NCBI GenBank assembly: GCA_045113275.1
Contig: JBGUIU010000083.1
Span: 1 to 32,074, forward strand
Direction of reading: 5' to 3'
From: UBA1181 sp045113275
GTDB taxonomy: Bacteria > Bacteroidota > Bacteroidia > Bacteroidales > Paludibacteraceae
DNA length: 32,074 nucleotides
The stretch's first letter is position 1, and every line of letters starts with the position of its first letter. The notes under the pieces are model-generated. The model saw nothing but the letters and a program-made list of their open reading frames with translations. It made no database searches and was not told where the DNA came from. Below, piece by piece: positions 8,741-20,400 of the stretch. The position numbers and the translations under genes are program-made.

Positions 8741-11425
8741 TTACTTCTGATTATAATACAAGGTGAAATGTCCTATGTATTGTCTATCAATCTCTGGAAG
8801 ATTGATTTCATACCAATAATCAGTAGGAGGCAATAAATGTCCTTGATAACGTCCATCCCATCCTTCATTATTATCATAACCATTATATTCTTGAATCAAT
8901 TTACCATCTCTTGCATAGATTCTGACACGAGCTCGAGAATACACATCGATGTTCTCAATTTGCCACAAATCATTTACGCCATCACCATCCGGAGTGAAAT
9001 AACCGCTCGGCGTGATTGGAATTGGTGATATCTCAAATGGACGAGAAGAGAAACAACCCGTTGAATCCTTTGCCGTCAACGTATGAATTCCGATGTAAGA
9101 ATTCAACAACTCTCCAGATGCTTCATCACCGACAACCTTATTATCAAGTAAGATTACATAAGGTAATGTACCACCCTCAGTATGATATTCTACACGATTC
9201 TCTCTTTGATCCACTGTATCGATGGTCAAGACAGGTGAATCTCTAACCCATACACGAACAGTATCAGAAGCTTCACAACCAGCTCTCTCATTACGAGCCA
9301 AAACGATATATGTCATATCTTCTGTTGGTGTGAATATAGCCTTCATATTGGTTCCACTATAGACATGGTTCCATGACAAAAGTGCGTCTGCTGGTTTCAA
9401 GTTAGCCACATCAATTTCAACTTGTTCACCTACACAAATTGTATTTCGATTAGATTTCACTTTCAAACGAAGCTCCATCTGCAATACTGTCAAACTGAAA
9501 TATACCACACTATCACATCCTGTTGTAGTATAATATTGATGAGGGTCTCTAACTAATATTGGTGTAGTCGTAGGCTCTTCGTATATTTCACCAAACAGAG
9601 GAGATCCGAAACAGATCAATGTATCTATCGGGTCATTTATATTTGAGTAATCAGCATGAATCACCAATATTTGTTTCGTGATACTATCACATCCTGTCAG
9701 TTTACTTGTGGACAATGACTGCAACTCATGAATACCTGGAGTTGAATAATTTTTACCATCAAACGTATATACATCTCCCTCACAGATCTCTACCGGCGGT
9801 ATCTCTGCCACAATTCGATCTGTAACTTTGATTGTTGCATTGATAACACTATCGCAATGATACTGCGATGTATATAAATGTAATGTCTTCGTAAATGTAC
9901 CAGGGTTCGTATAAGTCTCACCACCTAATTCAGATCCAAGACAGATTTCAAATTCACGAATCTCATTGTATGTAGGATGCACAATAACGTTACCTTGATA
10001 ATCCAAGCAACCTGTAGATGATTTATACAAATGAGTACCTACAGCATCATACAATGTATCCTTATACTTTTCACCCAAACAAATATCAGCATCGATCAAA
10101 TTGATGACTTTAGGTTCTGTCACCTCCAGTTCGTATTGATGATACAAGCTATCACATTCAGGATATAGTTTTGATTTTACCGTATCGATATTTACATAGT
10201 ATATGTTAGCCAAATCATACGTCTTACCTCTAAACATATCACCTCTACAGATCAGTGTATCTCCAACAGGTACAATCGTAGGTTTTGTTATTGATATCTT
10301 AATGGTAAGCGAACTATTGATGTCAATTTCCATACCATCATAGATGTTAGGGTCATCGGCACTAATATTATACTCTGCATTATAATCGCCATAACACAAG
10401 TGAACCAACTTCTTATTTTTTGTTTCATTCACCCGGAAATCACCTTGAATAGAGCAAATATCAGACTCAAATGAACCAGACTCACCTATCTTAACACGAT
10501 AGTATCCATTATCTTTATCCTTATCAAAATTTTGAATAGGCAAAACAAAATTTTTGCTGTTTGTGTATGAACTAGCATAAATCTCATGATAATCATCTCC
10601 ATCTGCTGAATAGTACCATTTGTAAATGACATTATTCATATTAGAGAAGTAACCATCATTTTCGAAATCGGCAGCCAAACGAACCGTCTGACCAAATTCA
10701 AACTCATCCAAATTAGTAATGCTTACTGTTGGGTGTAGCACTTCAATAGTGATATCGTCGATGGCGAAGTCGAAACCATTTGTCTCTGGTTGTATAGCAC
10801 AAACAATAAAATAAGCTGTTCCCGATGAATTATTCATCTGGAAATCCAACGACAACTCCTGCCAAGGCAAAACAGTCGAAGTCGCATCCGTAATCTTATT
10901 GAGAGTGATATCCTTAAACGCACTAGGAGAAACCAGTGTGGTTCCCTCCTTATCTGAATATATTCCGATACCCAAATGTGGTTTCGAACCGGTATCACTT
11001 ATCTGTAGGTTAGACATAAAAGCCGAAAATTTAAATGTCACACCCTGACATATTCCTGACAGCGGCTGAACATACATGACATCATTCGACTGCGAACCAT
11101 TTGGATTGATTCGCATATAATAACCTCTCGTCACATCATTTGGATAGGTGTGATCACTACCTTTGTGCCAATCTGAATTTTCTAATGATTGTTTTGTAAG
11201 ATAATAAACACCAGACATGGATGCATTACCAGAGAATCGAATGGTACTACCTATCTCATCTGTTGTTAACGTAGTCGTTTGAGGTTTCGTTGGATCAGCA
11301 ACATCATTTCCACCAAAATCCTGGCTGAAAACTCTGACCCATTGTGTTCCTTGCGCATGTACTGACAAAGCCAAGCCACACATTACAATCGAGACTCCTA
11401 ACCTATGTAAAAACCCTTTCTTCAT
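8741..11425 (-). CDS. T9SS type B sorting-domain cargo protein, jelly-roll-like N-domain plus C-x-G...CDS repeats
   Basis: The 894-residue product is a secreted or surface-anchored protein. Residues 1-25 are a signal peptide ending SVHAQ. Residues about 26-235 form a beta-rich module (SQDFGGNDV start, FDFAIDDITIEVL end) homologous to the module in the cargo protein at 27433-30864. An Ig-like domain follows (about 237-340). Then come five units of about 50 residues, mostly with the pattern C-x-G...Y...GCDS...V (for example CEGDVYTFDG ... GCDSITKQILV). The last 90 residues are a type B T9SS sorting domain: YFTPDGDGVNDLWQIENI, YARDGKLI, WDGRYQG, TDYWYEI, GHFTLYY. There is no catalytic motif that I recognise, so adhesion or structure is inference. 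The gene starts 37 bp after the giant gene's stop, with no terminator between, and is probably co-transcribed. Confidence 0.92.
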   Translation of the reverse strand: MKKGFLHRLGVSIVMCGLALSVHAQGTQWVRVFSQDFGGNDVADPTKPQTTTLTTDEIGSTIRFSGNASMSGVYYLTKQSLENSDWHKGSDHTYPNDVTRGYYMRINPNGSQSNDVMYVQPLSGICQGVTFKFSAFMSNLQISDTGSKPHLGIGIYSDKEGTTLVSPSAFKDITLNKITDATSTVLPWQELSLDFQMNNSSGTAYFIVCAIQPETNGFDFAIDDITIEVLHPTVSITNLDEFEFGQTVRLAADFENDGYFSNMNNVIYKWYYSADGDDYHEIYASSYTNSKNFVLPIQNFDKDKDNGYYRVKIGESGSFESDICSIQGDFRVNETKNKKLVHLCYGDYNAEYNISADDPNIYDGMEIDINSSLTIKISITKPTIVPVGDTLICRGDMFRGKTYDLANIYYVNIDTVKSKLYPECDSLYHQYELEVTEPKVINLIDADICLGEKYKDTLYDAVGTHLYKSSTGCLDYQGNVIVHPTYNEIREFEICLGSELGGETYTNPGTFTKTLHLYTSQYHCDSVINATIKVTDRIVAEIPPVEICEGDVYTFDGKNYSTPGIHELQSLSTSKLTGCDSITKQILVIHADYSNINDPIDTLICFGSPLFGEIYEEPTTTPILVRDPHQYYTTTGCDSVVYFSLTVLQMELRLKVKSNRNTICVGEQVEIDVANLKPADALLSWNHVYSGTNMKAIFTPTEDMTYIVLARNERAGCEASDTVRVWVRDSPVLTIDTVDQRENRVEYHTEGGTLPYVILLDNKVVGDEASGELLNSYIGIHTLTAKDSTGCFSSRPFEISPIPITPSGYFTPDGDGVNDLWQIENIDVYSRARVRIYARDGKLIQEYNGYDNNEGWDGRYQGHLLPPTDYWYEINLPEIDRQYIGHFTLYYNQK

Positions 11426-11462
11426 ACGCCTCTATTTTATATATACTTATACTATATTACTT

Positions 11463-14400
11463 TCACTTTCTTAAGAATATTATTTCTACGGTTCCTTTTC
11501 TAATTGAGCCATCCGTCATTGTTACTACATAATAGTAAACTCCCGGATCTGCCATTGCACCCTTGAATGTTCCATCCCATCCGTCATTTCCTTCAAAGAC
11601 TTTCTGACCATATCTATCGAAGATGACAATATAATGGCGTTCCATGAATATATCATTCCAACCATCCTTGTCATATGGTGTAAAGGCTGTTGGTAATTTC
11701 AAAATCACATTCACTTGAACCAAGTCACTTGCGATTGACGGACATACCTTATCAGACAAAGTTACATAATATTTTGCAGTATCTTGAGGATTATCCAAAA
11801 TATTTTGCACTTCACTGTAGAAAGATGTGTACATTAACGAATCTTGCTCATCTCCACTTGACTCATCAAACTCAAATTCGTGCTCGTCTTTTCCGACCAT
11901 CAAATCCTTTCTATCATACTCTCCTTTTACCTTATACCAAGACATCTCACTATAAGGATACTTCGTACGCATCTCTAACTCAACATACTCGCCAAGCCAT
12001 ATACGAGCAGGATCATGTGGTTGCGTCGTAATAAAGATTCCTTGTGGCGACATACGTTGATGAACAATCATAAGAATAGAGTCTGAAACGATCAACTTAT
12101 CTTTACGCAAATCATCAAGCAACGTAGAATCACCCAACACTGCTAATGTGTCTTCCTTCGTACGGATAGTTGTGTCACCACAGAAACTAAAGTATGAATT
12201 CATTGATGTAGAAACACCACACTCATTCTCGCTATAATAAGAGAAGTACTTGTGATCAGCTGAGTATGGAATTGTATCCTTCTCTAAGTCATACTTCAGA
12301 CCGCCATACAACCATCCTTCAGACAATATCGTATCTCCACCCATATTGTCAACGCATTGCAGATAACTATATAACATAGTAGAATCCACATGTACTAATT
12401 CACATATATCTTCTTCACCCGAAGTCATAGAGACTCTTGGTCTCTCCTTCAGTCTGATATATGAAGAGGCAGTATCAGCACACAACGTCAACGTATCGGA
12501 TGCCACAAAGTAGTACCTATCAGTATAGGACTGACGATCCAACATCACATACTCATCTTGTTTCTTCCTAAATTTAGATGCATACGTATTTGGATTCGTA
12601 CTATATACAATATTCTCTTTAGATATGCCTCCACGATAAATATCGTAGAAGAATGTACTTCCCACCATGAAGAACTCATGATTCCAAGAGTCTTCTTGTA
12701 GATACTTACCGTTTGCGAATCTTAAATTCTGATCCATCAGATTGATCCGATTCGAATCTGACACACAAGAAACTGTATCATAGGCTAACACTGTAACAAT
12801 ATCTTTCTTCAAAGGAACATATACATTGATCTTCAAAGAGTCTATGTTATCACACATATCATACACCCTCACAACCACATCAGTCGTTTGAGTGATATAT
12901 GTTCCTGCACTTGGTGTCTGAACGATTCGTAGATTAGAAACATCCGAACAATTATCCGTCACGATAGCAGCAACATCTACAGAGAAATCTGGCACTTCGA
13001 ACAAACATCCCTTTCGATAGACAGAAAGAACTGAATCTCTCCAATTACCAGGGAAATTAAATGATGGTCCAATCGTATCTACCACATGTATCGTCTGTCT
13101 CATTGTACCCACGTTACCGCAACGGTCTGTTGCTGTCCAATCACGAACGATATCATATGTATAATAATCACACTTAGAAGGATCAGAACCTTGATAACTT
13201 ACTTCCTTCATCTCTAATTTTGGTTCTGGATCACAATCCGTCACCTCAACATGTTCAACTGCAGGAACGTTATCTGTACATGCGATCGTTATATCTTTCA
13301 AATCAACATTGAATGCTGGTGCAATGTGATCGACTACATATATTGTATCAGAACATGTAATGTCATTGTTTCTTACATCTGTTACATGATATGTACGATA
13401 ATATATCTCATCACAATATTGTACACCCGTAAACTCCTCAGTCATACGGAATGAGTTCTCTTTCATCTTAGATGGATTTGAGAAACGACCACCAGCTGCA
13501 ACAAATTCTTCATACGTTTCATATACCTTAGGTAACTCAACCGCACAAGAGATAGTGTTGTGGTTCCATCCCTTAGGACAATATAATGTGTCGATCAAAT
13601 AATCTTCAACTAAGATAACTTGATGACAAGTAGCTGAATTTCCAGACTTATCTGTATATGTCCACGTTATGTCAACAACACCTAATGGATAAAGATCCTC
13701 CATAGCCTTTCCATCACTACGAGTACCCACTGCCGTTATGATGCTATCACACAAATCCTCCACTGTAGGGATAGTGAAGTTTGGCGTATTCTTCAATTCT
13801 TCATACGTGATGGCATCATCGTATTTAGAATCATCTGTGATTCTAGCTTTAATTGTATCTGGCAACACTGTACAATCCACGGATGGTGCAATTGTATCTT
13901 TGATAATCACCTTCTGTGTACATACTTTTGAAGTCAGGCTAAACTCACTTGTGAATGTCCAATTGATAAGCGTTACACCCAATGGGAAGTCATCCGACAT
14001 CGTCAAACTATCTTGACGGGATGGAACACCATTGACAGGTGTACCTGTACATGAATCAACAGCGACTGGAATACCCAATATCACTTCGTCACCTGGTTTA
14101 GCACATTGTCCGACACGCAAGAAGAATATAGAATCCTCTAAAGTAGAGCAATCAAAGATTGGTTCTGCTTGTCCTACTACTGTCACTAGCTGATCACACT
14201 CCTTAGCTAGTGCATTCAATGTATCATTCTTGAAAATCCAATGTACAATCAAGGTATCGCCTACATGTGCAGTCACATTTGCAACTGGCACGCTATCAAC
14301 CAATGCAACACCCTTAACCTGTTTACTTGTACAAACATCTTCTGCGAACCATTCACCAAGTGAATCCGTCAATGCCTCAGGAGAAACCTCACAAGTTCCT

Positions 14401-17400
14401 ACTGGTGCAACCATCACAATTGGATTCAACAGACTACAATCAAAATTAGGTGCAACAGAATCCAACACATCGATGGCTTGTTTACATACCATCTTTTGTC
14501 CCGCGAAGCTGTATGACCAATAGACTGTATCTAATCCAACAGTGAAGTTCTCATCCATCGTCTTCTGAGACCATCTTGACAACTCTGGAACGATCACCTC
14601 TTGTGAACACAAATCCACAACTTCAGGTGCTTTAAATCCTATAGAGCTCCAAGAGATTTCACAATCGAGCGGTGAAAGAATAACGACTGTGTCTGGGTAA
14701 TTTTGACAATCAACTGGCATTTGATTCGTATCACCCACTTTCACTGGTTCAACACAAGTCTTCACTGGTGAAAGCAATGTATTGCTCGTATCTGTAAACG
14801 TCCATATGACATCCCAAATACCTGTTCTCATTTCAAGAACCCATTCATCACCTTGCTTAGTCATAGGTGTTCCAGCAATAGAAGGAATACCTTCTATCTT
14901 ATCCACCTTTGATTGTTCAGGACATGGATGTTTAGCAAAATGTGATGGCAATGTAACGATCGTATTACATTCGCCCTCTTTCACATCAAATACTACAGTA
15001 TCTTTTAAGTCATCACAATTGAAGTCAATTTCCTGAGAACTCAATACAACAATTGGTTCATCACATATTGCCGTATCGGATGAGAACGGACTAATAAAGG
15101 TCCATCGGATGATCGTTGTTCCTACAGGATAAACATCCTTGTACAAATCTTTACCATCCAATCGAGCACCCACACCATAGATAGTATCCTTAGTACAAGC
15201 ATCTAATGCAATCGGTGTCGGGATCTTATCCTCATTCAACAAGGTATCACAACCTTCGATTATGATTGAATCAAGTCTCGATGCTAATGTATCACAATCA
15301 ATCTCAGGACGTATGTCACTCTTAACCGTAAGATTTTGATAACAAGTATCTCCAATCGTATTAATAACTGGATCAATGAACACCCAAATCAACTTATGTG
15401 CTCCTACAGAAACATTATAAGATGATGATGCTGTTAATTCAGTTTTAGCTGTTATCTCATCCAAATAAACACGTCCTGGTATGCTATCTCCCGTACAATA
15501 TTCAATAGCTGCTGGCCAAGGGTCAGGCAATGAATCAAACACAGCCGATGAAGGTGCCTCACATGTTCCAGTGACAGCTGGCACTTCAATGTCATTCAAC
15601 GTAGAACAATCAAAGATTGGGCTCATACTATCCATCACAGTTACTGTCTGCTGACAATGATATTCCATGCCATGGAATGAATAATCCCAATAAATAGTAT
15701 CTACACCTACGTTAAACTTAGTTGTTGTAATCTTCACCTTAGCCTCTCCGTTATCATCATATGTCTCGGCCGTGATAGGCTCTCCTGAGTAACGAGAAAC
15801 AGTTGGATTAATCGTATCCTTCGAACATAAATCGATAACAGCCTTTACATCAAAGTTCATCTCACTCCATTCAATAGAGCAATTGTTCGGATTCAAACGA
15901 TAAACCATATCAGGGAAGTTGTCGCAATCAATTGGTGGCACATTCACATCACCCACCTGAACATATTGATCACAAGAGATCATCGGTTTAGCCAATGTAT
16001 TAGTAGTATCTGCGAATATCCACTTGATTACAGTAATACCCACATAATATGGCTCATCAATCTTTTTACCATCCTTACGAACTGGTGTACCATAGACCGT
16101 ATCAAATGTACAAGGATGTAGCGCAAACGGTGTCGTTAATTTAACATTAGAAGCATCCACCGTACACTGTCCTTCTATAGCATCTACTTTTATTGTATCC
16201 TTATTCAGAGAATCACAATTGAATATGAGCTCCTTATCCGTTCTGATCTCGATATCTTGGATACAGAACGTATCAACCGAACCTGTGAAATCTGTGAATA
16301 CCCACTTAATCTGAGTGTTTCCTAATGGATAAGACTCATTCAATGCAAATCCATCATTACGTGAACCTACACCAAATCGTTTATACATCGGATCCTTCTC
16401 ATTCAAACATGGATCACCGACCCATGGCGTATCAACCGCGAATGACATCGGATCTGTGAAACATTCAGAGATTGTATCATATACAGTTGGCGTAACATTC
16501 TCACAATCAATATTAAATTGCTTGTTACCTTTTACACTTACGATCTGAGAACACCACAAAGTATCATGTAAGTTCCATGGACTAACAAACATCCAATTAA
16601 CCTTTGTATCTCCTGTTGGGAACTCATAGGTATTCAAATCGATTGATGAAATAGAATCAGCTGTATATGCAACTGCATAAATCACTTCAGAAGAACATGT
16701 ATCTACGGCCTCTGGAACCGTAAGCTGTGTCTTCATCGTGTCTGCATTAATTGTACATGAACCTTTATCTGCCACCACTACAACCGTATCTTCCAATGTA
16801 GAGCAATCAAATCTAATAGGGTTCACATGTGAAGGTAAGATCCACTGAGGACATGTAGTTGAATTTCCATCTTCATCCTTGAACAACCAAAGAAGCTTAT
16901 ACATCACACCTACCTCCATAGTATAAGAATCTGGCAATTCCATCGTACCATTCAATGTCAAAACTCCTGGAATAGAATCTCCCGAGCATGCATCGTATGC
17001 TTTGTAAGCCAATGTATCCAAAACATCCTTTTTCAAATTAGCAAACTCTACTAGACACTCACCTGGATATGCTTCTGGGCGCAATGTGTCAGGATTAATC
17101 TTACTACAGTCAAAATATGGAGGTGTATGGTCAACAACATCCACACTCTTAACACACTCAACTGTGTTACCCTTTGTATCTGTAAAGATCCAACGCAACA
17201 ATGTACGACCTTTGATGAAGAGATCTTCATCCCACTTCTTATTAATACCATCTGCCGTCAATGTTGTATCATATACACATACTGTATCTGTTCCGTATAT
17301 ATCACATTGCTTATTGATATAATATCTTTCAACAACTGGGTCTAACCATACTAATCCAGCATCTCCTAGATAATCATCACAAACGTCATGTGCCTTAGGC

Positions 17401-20400
17401 TCTCTAATATAAACCTTTACCTCAGCAGGATCGATAGCACAAACAGTGTCAGAAACAGTCAAGCTGATTTCTGGATCCACATCACAATCTTCCAACACTG
17501 GAGGTATATCATCAGTAATGTTGATCAACGTCTGACATGTATCTCTATTCATAGACTTATCTGTGTAAATCCACCAGATAATATGAGGATATCCTTCTGC
17601 TGTAACAGGGTATTCAATATCCTTCAATTCACTTGACTCATACAATAGATATGTATGATCAGGTTGTGCAACCTTCGCTACCTTACGAGGTACAATATCA
17701 CCATCACAATCACCATGTAATATCATGCTTTCATCGGAAGGCAATTGCAACTCATCATACGTCAACGAACATTCAACTGTTGCCGTAAGATTCTTTTCTG
17801 GATCCTTACATATCGTATCCACGATAGGAGGTGTCACATCATTTATTCTTAAATTATGAGAACATCTCACCTCATTACCCTCTTGATCTGTAAACGTCCA
17901 TACAATCACATACGTTGTGTCCTTAATGAACGAATCAAACAGATCTGCCAATGTTTCATCTGGCAACAACACATGTGGAACACCAATGATATCACCGTCA
18001 CAATCATCTTGAGCGGAATGAGAACCTAAAATTGTACGAACAGTATCTTTTGAAGCCGTACAATGCTGAGGTTGCAAATTAATCGTAACATCCTCTATCT
18101 CTTCACAACTAATAACAGGTTGCATACTATCAACTACCTCTATATATTGTTTACAAACTGAGGTGTTATTCAAAGAATCTGCAAATGTCCATGTGATAAT
18201 AGTTATACCCTTAGGATAAGGATCTGTAAAGATATCTCTACCATCACTACGAACACCCTGACCTGCTATACGTCCTCCTGTTGGCGAACATTGATCATCA
18301 TCTGCGTACGGAATTGAAAGACCTGCCTTAATGACAGCCTCTGCCGATGCTTCACAATTACTTTCAGTCTCAGCATGGATGGTATCCAACTTCGAACAAT
18401 CCACTACTGGTCCTGTTTTATCTACTACATTTATGGTTTGAATACACATCGACTCATTACCTGATTGATCTGTAACCACCCACTTCATGGTAGTCTCACC
18501 CATTGGGAATGCATCTGTCAAAGCTGCTTCCATGGTGATATCCTTGTACGTTCCCCATGAACGACGCCATGAAATCGTGAAATCATTAGGATCCGATGTA
18601 CAATTATCTTTCACATTCAAATCTGCCACAGTAGGTTTCTTAAACCATGGTACAGAATCAACTGGAACCTTACAATCTGGTCCTGCTACAAACTCACCTG
18701 ATTTACTCCAGTCACCACACTCCAATGATGGTGGTATCGTATCGATCACATTAACTGTGATAACACAACTATCTAATTGCATACCGCCCTTTTCATTTTG
18801 GAAACGATATACCAATCTATACACACCTTTGGTCAATCTCAAATTGAATATCTCTTCATCAAAATTATTCAATCTCTTAACCGGTGCATCTTTAAATGAA
18901 TAGCTCAAACTATTACATTCATGGTTAGAATTGTTCGAGAACCATCTTGCGTACATGACATTCGTCGTCGCCTTATCTCCTTCTGTATATGGATTCATGA
19001 CTTTCTGAACCGACGTACCAGTTGAATCCAACAATTCTACCTCGAACGGATAACCTAAATATTCCGTTACCGTCGTGAATTTGTTAGAAGCAGACAAGAC
19101 CGTTTCACCATCGCAATTAGCGGCTGGTCCTGCACCCGGTCCAACACCTGGTCCAACACCCGGTCCTATGCCTGGTCCTACAGGATTATAAGCAGAAGAC
19201 CATGAACGCCAGCAGTTCAAGTCACTATTCAAGAAATCTGGATCTGACAAATATTTCTCACCTAAGAAATCCAATGTCAACTTCTGACCATTATAATCAT
19301 GGTAGCCTACCACTTTATCAAGGCTGTCAAGGAAATAACCCTGAGCAATCAGACACTCCTCATCAAAGTGAAGACCTGCGATTACGGTTCTTCTGAAGTT
19401 GAACCACAAACCTTCCTGATTAACTGGGATCATTGCATCTGGCACTTCACTCTTCTTCAAGACGAAATTAGCCTTACATTCCTGATCAACATATATCGTA
19501 GCAGTAGGATCTGCTGGACAGTTCGGAATAGGTGTTGTTCCTGCCGTCACAATGATTTCCTGCGTACAAGAGGAAGGATTACCAGACTCGTCTATAAAGG
19601 TATAAGTAATTGTAGTAAGACCCACATAGTACTTATGGTCTTGCAACTGTTTCAAGCTGGTAATATTCTGTGAGGTAATTTGACCTTCCTTATCAGAAGG
19701 ACCTTCCAATCTAGTAGTGACAAAAATCTCACCACCACAATTGTCTGTCACCTCAGAAGGATCAATCATTCGAATACTATTATTCTCAAAATATTCCTTC
19801 AAGGTACCTGTATAAACTTTTATAGTAGCTGCTGGGCCTACACCTTCTCTCTCTTCTACATCATTCATGGATGCGTAATCCATATATTCATATCCTTTGT
19901 TGAGAGGCTTATAACTGTTCGCAGTTACACGAATTGGTAATAAGGTAGAACAATTGAATACAGGAGGTTCATTATCTCTAACCGTAAATGAAGCCAAACA
20001 ATCTTCATATACCTTATTATTATATATTTTGTAGAATCGCCATACTATATTATATGTATGATTCACCTCAAATATAATCTCATCCCATCTGTCTCTTGTG
20101 ATAACTTCATAATCATCATCTTCTTCATCTTTATATAAGATAACAGCATCTATTTCTTGTCCTGCACCAGAACATACATCATATCCCTTAGGGAACTCTG
20201 TCATCTGACTCAACAATCCATTAACAGACAAACCGCACTTGCCCTCCAAGCTACTAACTTCTCCTAAATTAGGGTCAATACAGTTTACATCTGGCTTACG
20301 GTCATCCTCTACTATGATTTTCTGAATACAATAAGCTGTGTTACCCGATGGATCTGCAAATTTCCATAATATATAAGATGTACCCACTACATAATTCTCA

